In this document: positions 26,402 through 34,433 of the stretch, one piece after another
How positions within the stretch are numbered: position 1 is the first letter of the stretch
Layout of the letters: each line of letters starts with the position of its first letter
Assembly: GCA_014529675.2 (NCBI GenBank)
Contig: CP076040.1
Coordinates: forward strand, 4,739,501-4,803,500
DNA: 64,000 bases
Direction of reading: 5' to 3'
Origin: Opitutia bacterium ISCC 52
GTDB lineage: Bacteria; Verrucomicrobiota; Verrucomicrobiia; Opitutales; UBA2995
Notes under the pieces: model-generated
Databases searched by the model: none
What the model saw: only the letters and a program-made list of their open reading frames with translations
Told to the model about the DNA's origin: nothing
Program-made: the position numbers and the translations under genes

Positions 26402-26536
26402 TTCAGGTATGAGATAGAAGTTGAGGACTTCATCTCCAAGAAAGCCCTAGCTTAGCAGGGATGATAGGTCTATTTTCTGAAATGGTGCGGATTTAACATA
26501 TCTTTCATAAGCATCAACCTTGGAGGCCGGTGATAA

Positions 26537-28057
26537 ATGAAAGTATCCAACACACAATCCGATCCATTCTCTATGGATACTTGCAATCCGAGGGATCGTT
26601 CTCAAGAAACGTGTCATCAATACATGAATCCTTCCCTGCCACTTTGTGTCGACTTGGACGGCACGCTTCTAGCCACCGATTGTTTGTGGGAAAGCTTCGT
26701 CCTGAGGCTTAAACAAAATCCGCTTATATTATTTCTTGTACTCTTTTGGTTATTGAAAGGGAAAGCGTTCTTGAAGAGTCGTTTAGCTTCTAAAGTGGAG
26801 CTGGATGTAGAGACCTTACCTGAGAATCCTCGTTTTCTTAACTGGTTGGCCTCCCAGGTAAATCTGGATCGAAAGATCTATTTGGTTTCTGCCAGTGATC
26901 AGGCTTTGGTCTCCTCCGTTGCAGATAAGTTTGGATTTTTTAATGAAGCCATAGGAAGCAGCGAAGGTGTAAATCTCAGGGGAAAGAACAAAGCCAAGTA
27001 TTTGGTCGATCGGTTTGGCGAAAAAGGCTTCGATTATGCAGGGAATGACTTTTCCGACCTCGCAATTTGGGCACATAGCCAGACTGCTATTCTTGTGCAC
27101 CCTTTGCCAAGATTGACGGCGAAGGTGCCAGAGCAGAATCGAGTCATTATCGAAGAAGATCGAGTCTCTGTTCCTAGAGCTTTTCTAAAGGCCATTCGAC
27201 CTCATCAATGGATGAAGAATCTGTTGATTTTTATCCCCTTGGTGACCGCTCATGTTTATTACGAAACGTCAGCCTGGATCTCTGCGCTTCTAGCTTTTGT
27301 CTCTTTTTCTTTCTGTGCCTCTGCCGTATATCTGATCAACGATTTAACCGATTTGGTTTCGGATCGCTTGCACAGCTCAAAGCGAAACCGTCCTTTTGCA
27401 TCGGGAGTTTTACCACTATACTACGGACTGATTGGGTCGCCATTTTTACTGATGTTCAGCCTGCTGATCATGATATTTGCCAATTATACATCGGGTCTTC
27501 CGGTGCTTGGTATCTACTTTTTGGCGACGTGTTTATATTCGTTTTGGCTCAAACAAGTGGCGGGTGTCGACATCATCTTTCTGGCGGGTTTGTATAGCCT
27601 GCGGCTGATCCAGGGTGGAGCGGTTATCGAAGTCGAGATTTCGGAATGGCTCCTCGCCTTTTCCCTGTTCTTTTTCCTCAGTCTCGCCCTGGCCAAACGG
27701 TTTTCCGAATTATTCAACATCAAAGAAGAAAATCGCGACAAAGCAATGAGGCGTGGATATCTCGCTTCGGATCTCAACCTCATGGCGATGCTAGGATCCA
27801 GCAGTGCTTATTTATCTGTACTGGTACTGGCACTGGCACTTTATGTAAGCAGCGAGCGGGTTTCGGGCTTATATCGACAACCGGAGTGGATCTGGTTAAT
27901 TTGTCCCATCATGTTGACCTGGGTTACGCGGCTTTGGCTGGTTACCTATAGAGGCAAAATGGATGAGGATCCTATCTCATTCGCAATCAAGGATCGATTC
28001 AGCTACGGAACGGTGCTCTTGATGGGGTTTGTGGCCTTCCTGGCTTCTCCCATTTAA
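26537..28057 (+). CDS. HAD phosphatase-UbiA prenyltransferase fusion (DPPR-synthase-like)
   Basis: Two domains in 506 residues. Residues 36-205 form a HAD phosphatase: VDLDGTLL (D39, D41), motif II VSAS (117-120), and GNDFSDL (169-175) as motif IV. From about 215 (FLKAIRPHQWMKNLLIF) comes a UbiA-type membrane enzyme with NDLTDLVSD (268-276), the N/D-D...D motif that binds Mg2+ and diphosphate, and about eight further helices. This arrangement matches UbiA proteins related to mycobacterial 5-phosphoribosyl-1-diphosphate: decaprenyl-phosphate phosphoribosyltransferase. The HAD part could remove the 5-phosphate of the product. GGAGG at 26522-26526 supports the ATG at 26537; a later ATG at 26624 sits just before the HAD domain. 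A DprE1/DprE2-like pair follows. Confidence 0.85.
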   Translation: MKVSNTQSDPFSMDTCNPRDRSQETCHQYMNPSLPLCVDLDGTLLATDCLWESFVLRLKQNPLILFLVLFWLLKGKAFLKSRLASKVELDVETLPENPRFLNWLASQVNLDRKIYLVSASDQALVSSVADKFGFFNEAIGSSEGVNLRGKNKAKYLVDRFGEKGFDYAGNDFSDLAIWAHSQTAILVHPLPRLTAKVPEQNRVIIEEDRVSVPRAFLKAIRPHQWMKNLLIFIPLVTAHVYYETSAWISALLAFVSFSFCASAVYLINDLTDLVSDRLHSSKRNRPFASGVLPLYYGLIGSPFLLMFSLLIMIFANYTSGLPVLGIYFLATCLYSFWLKQVAGVDIIFLAGLYSLRLIQGGAVIEVEISEWLLAFSLFFFLSLALAKRFSELFNIKEENRDKAMRRGYLASDLNLMAMLGSSSAYLSVLVLALALYVSSERVSGLYRQPEWIWLICPIMLTWVTRLWLVTYRGKMDEDPISFAIKDRFSYGTVLLMGFVAFLASPI

Positions 28058-28145
28058 AAATTCGTCAAGAAAAGGAAAAGGCTTCCTTATCTGCTTAACT
28101 TTGGAAAGAGGCGGCCTAGTGTTCGTACTTTCTCACCCTAGAATT

Positions 28146-29456
28146 ATGAACCGTTTCCAAAGCTGGGGTCGTTTCCCCAAAGCTGAACAGGATATATATG
28201 CCATGCGCTGGAAAGATGGTATGCTTCCTGATACTGGCGAAAAATCCGTACTCCCGTTCGGATTAGGACGGAGTTATGGCGATAGTTGCTTGAATAACGG
28301 GCAATCACTTGTCGAAACGTCCGGGTTGAACCGATTTATAGCCTTCGATGAAAAAGCAGGCACCCTTTGTTGTGAAGCCGGCGTATCACTGGATGAGATT
28401 CTAAAACTTATTGTTCCTAAAGGCTGGTTTCTTCCAACTACTCCAGGAACCAAATTCATTACCGTCGGCGGAGCCATTGCCAATGACATTCATGGGAAAA
28501 ACCATCATGTCGCCGGAACCTTCGGATGTCATGTAAAAGCATTTGAGCTATTGCGGTCTGATGGATCGCGAACGCGATGCACTCCAAGAACGAACTCCGA
28601 GCTATTTAAAGCAACGATTGGAGGTTTGGGGCTCACCGGTCTAATTACCTGGGCGGAGTTCCGGCTGAAGAAAATCAATAATGCCTGGATCGAAATGGAA
28701 TCGATCAAGTTTGAAGGCATTGGTGAGTTTATGAAGTTATCCAGGGAGTCAGACCAAGATTGGGAGTATACCGTTTCTTGGATCGACTGCGTTGCTCGCG
28801 GGAAAGCATTTGCCCGAGGAATATTTATGCGAGGCAATCATGCCCCAGCGATTGTCATGTCTCGAAAAGTGCATGCTGAACCTAAGCTCACCACTCCTTT
28901 CAATTGCCCAAATATGATGCTAAATTCTCTTAGTATCAAAGCTTTCAATACCGTCTATTATGGCAAGCAGCGCGCGAAGAAAGTAAGATCTCGGACTCAC
29001 TACGATCCCTTCTTCTATCCATTGGATGCCGTAAATGACTGGAATCGCATCTACGGTCGTCGAGGATTCTTTCAATACCAGTTTGTCGTCCCTTTTGAAG
29101 GAGGCTCTGAAACCATGGAGAAGATCCTGGAGAAAATTACTGTCTCCAAACAAGGATCATTCCTAGCGGTTATTAAAGCCTTTGGAGATAAAAAATCACC
29201 GGGTATGCTCTCTTTCCCGAAACCTGGGATAACACTGGCTCTTGATTTTCCAAATCGCGGGGAGTCGACTACTCAATTATTTAATGATTTAGACCAGATA
29301 GTAGATTCGGCGGGAGGCTCGGTGTATCCTGCAAAAGATGCTCGGATGAGTCCTGATTTCTTTCAGAAGGCGTATCCACAGTGGGAAGCATTTTCTAAAT
29401 TTATTGATCCCCAATTTTCCTCTTCTTTCTGGCGGCGTGTTACCGTTCAGGCCTAA
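28146..29456 (+). CDS. FAD-dependent oxidase, DprE1-like (decaprenylphosphoryl-ribose 2'-oxidase type)
   Basis: VAO-type flavoprotein of 436 residues from the ATG at 28146; the upstream in-frame extension to 28029 overlaps the UbiA gene and has no family character. FAD-binding motifs are GLGRSYGDSCLN (39-50) and GGAIANDIHGKNHHVAGTFG (108-127), which closely resemble DprE1. FFQYQFVVPF lies mid-protein and the C-terminus is basic. In the DPA route DprE1 oxidises the 2'-OH of polyprenyl-phosphoryl-ribose to a keto intermediate. A DprE2-like reductase follows after 5 bases, so the pair is co-translated, which strongly supports the assignment. Exact lipid and sugar are not proven. Confidence 0.88.
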   Translation: MNRFQSWGRFPKAEQDIYAMRWKDGMLPDTGEKSVLPFGLGRSYGDSCLNNGQSLVETSGLNRFIAFDEKAGTLCCEAGVSLDEILKLIVPKGWFLPTTPGTKFITVGGAIANDIHGKNHHVAGTFGCHVKAFELLRSDGSRTRCTPRTNSELFKATIGGLGLTGLITWAEFRLKKINNAWIEMESIKFEGIGEFMKLSRESDQDWEYTVSWIDCVARGKAFARGIFMRGNHAPAIVMSRKVHAEPKLTTPFNCPNMMLNSLSIKAFNTVYYGKQRAKKVRSRTHYDPFFYPLDAVNDWNRIYGRRGFFQYQFVVPFEGGSETMEKILEKITVSKQGSFLAVIKAFGDKKSPGMLSFPKPGITLALDFPNRGESTTQLFNDLDQIVDSAGGSVYPAKDARMSPDFFQKAYPQWEAFSKFIDPQFSSSFWRRVTVQA

Positions 29457-29461
29457 ACACT

Positions 29462-30199
29462 ATGAAAACGATCCTAATTGTGGGGGCTTATGCCTCAATC
29501 GCCGAAGAAACGGCGAAAGTATATGCCGCTCAAGGAAATCGTCTCATACTTTGGGGGCGTAGCGAAGATCGACTGAAGAGTGTTCAACAAAACTTAAAGG
29601 TATTGGGAGCGGACGATGTTCACTGGTTTGAAATCGATTTAAATCATTGTGCCGATCACGCTCCTCTGCTGGAGAAATCTATTCAGAAAGCCGGAAACAT
29701 CGACCTGGCATTGGTAGCCCATGGGACGTTACCCGATCAAAGCGCGATTGAGTCCGACTTCAGCGCTATTGAAGAAGTTATTTACACCAATTTTCTTACC
29801 TATGCATCCATACTGACGGTCTTGGCTAACTGCTTTGAAAATCAGAAGCGCGGAACCATAGCGGCCATTTCTTCCGTTGCAGCGGACAGAGGCCGAAAAA
29901 GTAATTACATCTATGGGGCTGCCAAGGCGGGTGCTTCAACTTTCATCGACGGACTTCGCGGCCGCATGGCCGTTTTCGGAGTCCATGTTGTAAACATCAA
30001 ACCGGGAACGGTGGATACGCCCATGACAGCTCACCTGGAGAAGGGGGCTTTATTTGCTCAACCCAAAGCAATAGCCACCGGTATTGTCTCAGCTATCTCA
30101 AAGAAGAAACACACCGTCTACCTCCCAGGATACTGGCGACTCATCATGTTTATCATCCGATCCATCCCTGAATTTATATTTAAGAAAACGAATTTCTAA
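29462..30199 (+). CDS. Short-chain dehydrogenase, DprE2-like (2'-keto reductase)
   Basis: Classical SDR of 245 residues. Nucleotide-binding GAYASIA (8-14) resembles the GA.S.IA form of DprE2 rather than the usual TGxxxGIG. The catalytic set is N110, Ser at 137/138 (AISSVAADRGR) and YGAAK with Y151 and K155. PGTVDTPM (about 181) and a hydrophobic basic tail (WRLIMFIIRSIPEFIFKK) suggest membrane contact, fitting a lipid-linked substrate. It starts 5 bases after the DprE1-like stop. Together they would epimerise polyprenyl-P-ribose to polyprenyl-P-arabinose. A general SDR role cannot be ruled out, but the context is specific. Confidence 0.85.
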   Translation: MKTILIVGAYASIAEETAKVYAAQGNRLILWGRSEDRLKSVQQNLKVLGADDVHWFEIDLNHCADHAPLLEKSIQKAGNIDLALVAHGTLPDQSAIESDFSAIEEVIYTNFLTYASILTVLANCFENQKRGTIAAISSVAADRGRKSNYIYGAAKAGASTFIDGLRGRMAVFGVHVVNIKPGTVDTPMTAHLEKGALFAQPKAIATGIVSAISKKKHTVYLPGYWRLIMFIIRSIPEFIFKKTNF

Positions 30200-30317
30200 A
30201 CGCTTCATTCGAGGAGAGCCCAAGTATAGCCCGCCAGGGTGTGCACTTTAATCTCCTTGTATGACATTAAGCTGCCTCGATATTCTCTCACCAACTCATC
30301 CTATCACATCCTATCTT

Positions 30318-31763
30318 ATGAGCTTCCAAGAACACTTTGACTGGGTGGCTGAAAATGACGCCGGCCCTCGCAAAGCTCAGCAATCCTACCATCAGCAAAT
30401 CCAAGGCTTACTGCGTTATCATATTCCAGAGGCCTCCAAAGTTCTCGAATGGGGAACAGGTCCCGGAGAACTGCTAGAAGCTTTAAATCCTTCTCGAGGC
30501 TTGGGTGTTGATCTAAGTCCTAAAATGGTGGAGCGGGCAAAGTCTGAGCGTTCAGGTTCCAATCTCGAATTCCGACAAGGTGATTTGATGAAAGAAAGCG
30601 TAGATGAGGAATTCGATGCCGTGGTGCTCGATTACCTACCTGGCCACCTCCAGGACATACACGCTGCCATATCCAACGTGAGGCAATCCTGCCACGCACG
30701 GACGCGCCTCTATGTATTGTCTTTGAATCATGGTTGGCAGCCCCTGCTAGCAATCGGGAAGTTGTTTGGAAAGGTCGTGAAGCAACCAGAGAGCAATTGG
30801 CTTAGCAAAACCGACCTTTGCAATATTTTGGAGCTCAATGGATTTGAAGTCCTCACTCGAACCACCGAGCAAATCTTTCCTTTTCAGATCCCTTTGGTGA
30901 GTGGTTTCTTCAATCGCTTTCTAGTCAGGCTCCCATTTTTCCGCCACTTTGGGATGTCCAACTTTATCGTGGCGCGGCCAATTGCGAAACCCCCTCTTGA
31001 TGGAGATATCTCCTGTTCGGTGGTAGTCCCGGCCCGCAATGAATCTGGTAATGTCCTGGGTGCGCTCGAACGGATCCCCGTTATGGGCAAACAGACGGAA
31101 ATCATATTTGTAGAAGGCCACAGTACCGACGACACTTGGGAAGTCATCCAAAGAGAAACGGAAGCCTATGAAGGGCCCCACAATATACAGATCCTTCAAC
31201 AACCTGGAAAGGGTAAGTGGGACGCTGTGTTTGCTGGATTTTCCGTGGCTAAGGGTGACATTCTCGTAATTCAGGATGCAGATTTAACCGCTCCCCCGGA
31301 AGACCTCCCTAAGTTTTTTGAAGCTGTCGAAGAAGGCCGTGCAGAATTCGCCAATGGCTGTCGACTCGTTTATCCCATGGAGTCAGAAGCAATGCGGTTC
31401 TTGAACCTGCTTGGGAACAAGTTCTTTGCTACCGCCTTAAGTTTTGTTTTGGGACATGACATTAAAGACAGCCTCTGTGGCACAAAAATGATGTTGCGAA
31501 GCGATTACGAGCGTCTGCTCAAAAGAATCGAGGTATTGGGTGACTTTGACCCCTTTGGGGATTTCAATTTGTTGTTCGGGAGTGCCATGTTAGACCTGAA
31601 GATTCGCGATGTGCTCGTACGTTACAAGGATCGTGCATATGGAGATACGAATATTTCTCGTTTCAGACATGGCTGGATTTTGTTGAAAATGACTTTCTTT
31701 GGATTAAGAAAAATTAAGTTCTTCCCTTCATTCTATCGAAAAGAGCCGAGAAATCTGAAGTAA
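30318..31763 (+). CDS. Methyltransferase-glycosyltransferase 2 fusion protein
   Basis: Two catalytic domains in 481 residues. The start is the ATG at 30318 (MSFQEHFDWVAENDAG); the longer frame from 30261 lacks family character. Residues 25-150 form a SAM methyltransferase with VLEWGTGPGELLEAL and VDLSPKMVERA. From about 230 a family-2 glycosyltransferase of the dolichyl-phosphate sugar synthase type follows: SVVVPARNESGNV, IIFVEGHSTDDTWE (with E in place of the usual D), GKGKWDAV, VIQDADLTAPPEDLPKF, and FANGCRLVYPM. Its normal product would be a polyprenyl-phosphate hexose, or a sugar directly modified. It is downstream of the DprE1/DprE2 pair (118-base gap) and upstream of a GT-C gene. Confidence 0.83.
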   Translation: MSFQEHFDWVAENDAGPRKAQQSYHQQIQGLLRYHIPEASKVLEWGTGPGELLEALNPSRGLGVDLSPKMVERAKSERSGSNLEFRQGDLMKESVDEEFDAVVLDYLPGHLQDIHAAISNVRQSCHARTRLYVLSLNHGWQPLLAIGKLFGKVVKQPESNWLSKTDLCNILELNGFEVLTRTTEQIFPFQIPLVSGFFNRFLVRLPFFRHFGMSNFIVARPIAKPPLDGDISCSVVVPARNESGNVLGALERIPVMGKQTEIIFVEGHSTDDTWEVIQRETEAYEGPHNIQILQQPGKGKWDAVFAGFSVAKGDILVIQDADLTAPPEDLPKFFEAVEEGRAEFANGCRLVYPMESEAMRFLNLLGNKFFATALSFVLGHDIKDSLCGTKMMLRSDYERLLKRIEVLGDFDPFGDFNLLFGSAMLDLKIRDVLVRYKDRAYGDTNISRFRHGWILLKMTFFGLRKIKFFPSFYRKEPRNLK

Positions 31764-31810
31764 AATTCACATCTGCCCTTCGTGGGGTCCTCCTCGTCAC
31801 TGCGGGATAT

Positions 31811-33691
31811 TTGTTTATTTACCAACTATGGTACAGTGCCCAGCCTATGGGTCTTGATCCAGTTCTGGACGGCAAGCAGAACATTCTGATTGCGGAAAAG
31901 ATGTATGAGGGAGAGTCCTTTGACCAACCCTTTCACCGAGCGCCTCTCTATCCGTATCTTATTTCTCTAGCACGGCATATTAATGTACTGGACTTGCCGG
32001 TTGCATTGGTTGCCCGTGGGATGAACAGCTTTTTTGTATTAGTGACTACCTTCTTCACCTGTCAACTAGCTTGGCTCGTTTGGAAGAGAAGGTATGCAGT
32101 TTGGTTTGCCGGTATAGCGGTTGGCTGTAATCCGGTCATATTATTTTTTGCAGGGGACCCGTTGGACATAACGATTGCGACATCCTGTTTTATGATTGCT
32201 TGTTGGTCTGCTTACCGAAGTTATCGGTCCAGAAGATTTCGGTGGGGACTATACCTGATAGGCAGCTTGGCTATCGGAGCTGGTATGGCGCTGCGCTCTC
32301 ATCTTATACTTATAGGTTTATTGTGGCCCGTAATTCACGGTCTTGTAGCCTTGCGAAACAAGAGTACGCGGAAACCTATTTACATCGGATTGGCTTTTGC
32401 GATCGGCATCATTGGTCCTGCCTCTTCCTTCATAGGTGTTGGATTGGGCAATAAAGTTGCTGCGGGGGAATTCCGCATGATGCCCTGGGGAGGTGCTTAC
32501 TTGTTATGGGCTGGAAACGGAGAGCTAAATAACGGTCGTTATTATGAGCAGACCGTGGATGTCGATTTTGAAGATGGAGAGTATCAGAATCCCAGCATTT
32601 TAGAATCCATTTACTACTACGTCGATGAAACGCGGGAGGAACCTCCGTATGACATTGATGCGATGAATGACTTTTTCATGAAGGAAGCCATTGATGAGAT
32701 ACTAGACGATCCAGTGCAATGGATTGGATTGATGTTTCGAAAGACTCACAGTCTGGTGCACAATTATGAGCAGTACGACAATAAGACCTACTCACTGCAA
32801 AAGTCCGATTCTCCCTTTCTGAGATTCAATCCGATCGGTTGGGGATTATTATTTCTAGCTGCTGCAACTGGAGCCTGTATTTTGTATTCAGACCGAAAGA
32901 GTACTTTCTGGGGACTATTGTTAATCTTTGGCCTCTACGCGATCATGGTTCTGTCCACATTTACAGCTAACCGATATCGTGTTCCGCTGATACCGATTCT
33001 AGCAATTCTGGCTGCGGGGCTTCCAAAAATATATTTTCGCTCCGATCGCGTTTCAAAGCGTCAGAAGGTCATTATGATTTATGTGGGCGGGGTTGTCGCC
33101 ACCATTACCTTCATCCCTTTTTTCGGCATAGCCGCTAAAGACACCTATCTGGGAGATTACGCATTGATGGCGAACGCCGCTCACCGCAGAGGTTTTGATG
33201 ATGACGCTGTCGACTGGTCACAACTTGCTCTGGAGATTGACCCCGCAAGAAGGGATATGAAGGAAATTGAGATCATTTCCCTCTTCAATACCTGGTATGG
33301 ATATGGGAAAAACTGGGTCATAACTGCTTGGGCTGAAGATTACCTCAGTGAAATTGAAGAATTTAATAAAGACACCGAAGAGATAACTTACATTCGGGGA
33401 GTGTATCTGTGGAAGCTTGGTCGAGCCGAAGAGGCTTGCCGATTCTGGAAACATGCAGCTGCCACTTTTGGAGATGCGGATTCGGCCTTTGCCTTGATTT
33501 GGAACTGTGAGCTGGGCGATCAAGAGCTGGATCAACTGCCTGAATCATCGCGACTGAGAGCTAAAGCGATTAAGAACAAAGAGATTGGTTTTAAGGAAAC
33601 CCCGGGCAGTGATCCTTACACGGCCGAGACGATTCGAGACCTATCCCGGTTTTACTTGTGCGCTTTTGAACCCTTTAAAGACGAAGAATAA
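31811..33691 (+). CDS. GT-C membrane glycosyltransferase (GT39-like) with C-terminal soluble domain
   Basis: Polytopic protein with about ten hydrophobic helices (residues 1-445) and a soluble C-terminal region (about 460-626) with helix pairs of TPR-like style (YIRGVYLWKLGRAEEACRFWKHA). QPMGLDPVLDGKQNILIAEKM after TM1, then FHRAPLYPYLISL, fit the acidic first loop of GT39/ArnT-like enzymes that use polyprenyl-phosphate sugars. The given start is TTG at 31811, which cuts TM1 in half. The same frame is open back to 31718 and encodes SALRGVLLVTAGYLF, a complete TM1, but has no ATG, GTG or TTG there (an ATT lies at 31730). The real start is therefore uncertain. Confidence 0.8.
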   Translation: MFIYQLWYSAQPMGLDPVLDGKQNILIAEKMYEGESFDQPFHRAPLYPYLISLARHINVLDLPVALVARGMNSFFVLVTTFFTCQLAWLVWKRRYAVWFAGIAVGCNPVILFFAGDPLDITIATSCFMIACWSAYRSYRSRRFRWGLYLIGSLAIGAGMALRSHLILIGLLWPVIHGLVALRNKSTRKPIYIGLAFAIGIIGPASSFIGVGLGNKVAAGEFRMMPWGGAYLLWAGNGELNNGRYYEQTVDVDFEDGEYQNPSILESIYYYVDETREEPPYDIDAMNDFFMKEAIDEILDDPVQWIGLMFRKTHSLVHNYEQYDNKTYSLQKSDSPFLRFNPIGWGLLFLAAATGACILYSDRKSTFWGLLLIFGLYAIMVLSTFTANRYRVPLIPILAILAAGLPKIYFRSDRVSKRQKVIMIYVGGVVATITFIPFFGIAAKDTYLGDYALMANAAHRRGFDDDAVDWSQLALEIDPARRDMKEIEIISLFNTWYGYGKNWVITAWAEDYLSEIEEFNKDTEEITYIRGVYLWKLGRAEEACRFWKHAAATFGDADSAFALIWNCELGDQELDQLPESSRLRAKAIKNKEIGFKETPGSDPYTAETIRDLSRFYLCAFEPFKDEE

Positions 33692-33746
33692 CTGCGGCTT
33701 GTTCTTGCGCCGGAGGAAGATGTCCCTCTAATCCAGGTTTCTCTTT

Positions 33747-34433
33747 ATGTCCGACGGATCTTCAGCAAAAAAAATTAAGCTTCTGCTCACGGCCACACTT
33801 TGCGGTGGCGGCATTGTTTTTTTGGCTTTGTATTTTACCGATCTAGAAATCGCGGATATCAAGAATTGGATTCAGTACTGGACGGATGAGATTCAAACTT
33901 GGCCAGCCATACTTTTCTTTTTGATGGTAGCTTTGTTACCTTTAATTGGTTTTCCCATTTCTCCATTGTTCATAATTGCAGGGATTCGATTCGGTGCAGC
34001 CTGGGCGATTCCGTTTTCACTGGCTGCATTAGCAGTCAATCTGGCGTTGGCACATTGGATTAGCACTAAACTTCTCCACTCCACTATTCAAAAAATCGCC
34101 ATAAAGTGGGATTACGACATTCCCAAGGTGGGACACGAGAATGCCAAAAAATGGGTCTTGGTAATTCGCCTCTGCGGAGCTCCTTTGGCGGTTCAAAACT
34201 ATATTCTTGGATTATCCTACGTTCCATTTTGGCCATATCTGTGGGTATCCTTGGCGGCACAGGCCCCGGTGGTGATTGGAATCATCATTTTTGGAGAATC
34301 TTTCCTGACCGGAAATGTGGGAAAAGCGCTTTTGGGCCTCGCAGTGCTTGTCATTGCCTTGGTAGCTGTTTCTTTTTTGAAGAAACGCTATGCCCAACCG
34401 AAATCAGGATCTGTTGATACCTCCGGCGGATGA
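33747..34433 (+). CDS. TVP38/TMEM64-family (VTT domain) membrane protein
   Basis: Inner-membrane protein of 228 residues with about six hydrophobic segments. LPLIGFPISPLFIIAGIRFGAAWAI (about 64-88) is the VTT signature (F/P.P.S.L...AG..FG). The second half carries LVIRLCGAPLAVQNYILGLSYVPFWPY, matching the R..P..P....N...G motif of DedA/TVP38 proteins, which act as lipid scramblases or flippases in the best-studied cases. Such a function would suit the polyprenyl-lipid genes upstream, but the gap of 55 bases and the 44-base overlap with xseA may simply reflect compact packing. The start ATG is preceded by a T/C-rich stretch with no SD. Confidence 0.85.
   Translation: MSDGSSAKKIKLLLTATLCGGGIVFLALYFTDLEIADIKNWIQYWTDEIQTWPAILFFLMVALLPLIGFPISPLFIIAGIRFGAAWAIPFSLAALAVNLALAHWISTKLLHSTIQKIAIKWDYDIPKVGHENAKKWVLVIRLCGAPLAVQNYILGLSYVPFWPYLWVSLAAQAPVVIGIIIFGESFLTGNVGKALLGLAVLVIALVAVSFLKKRYAQPKSGSVDTSGG

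Noticed and set aside
27818-27842. Short CTGGCACTGG-type tandem repeat
   Set aside because: It lies inside a membrane helix of the UbiA gene (Leu/Ala/Val codons) and keeps the frame; ordinary low-complexity coding.
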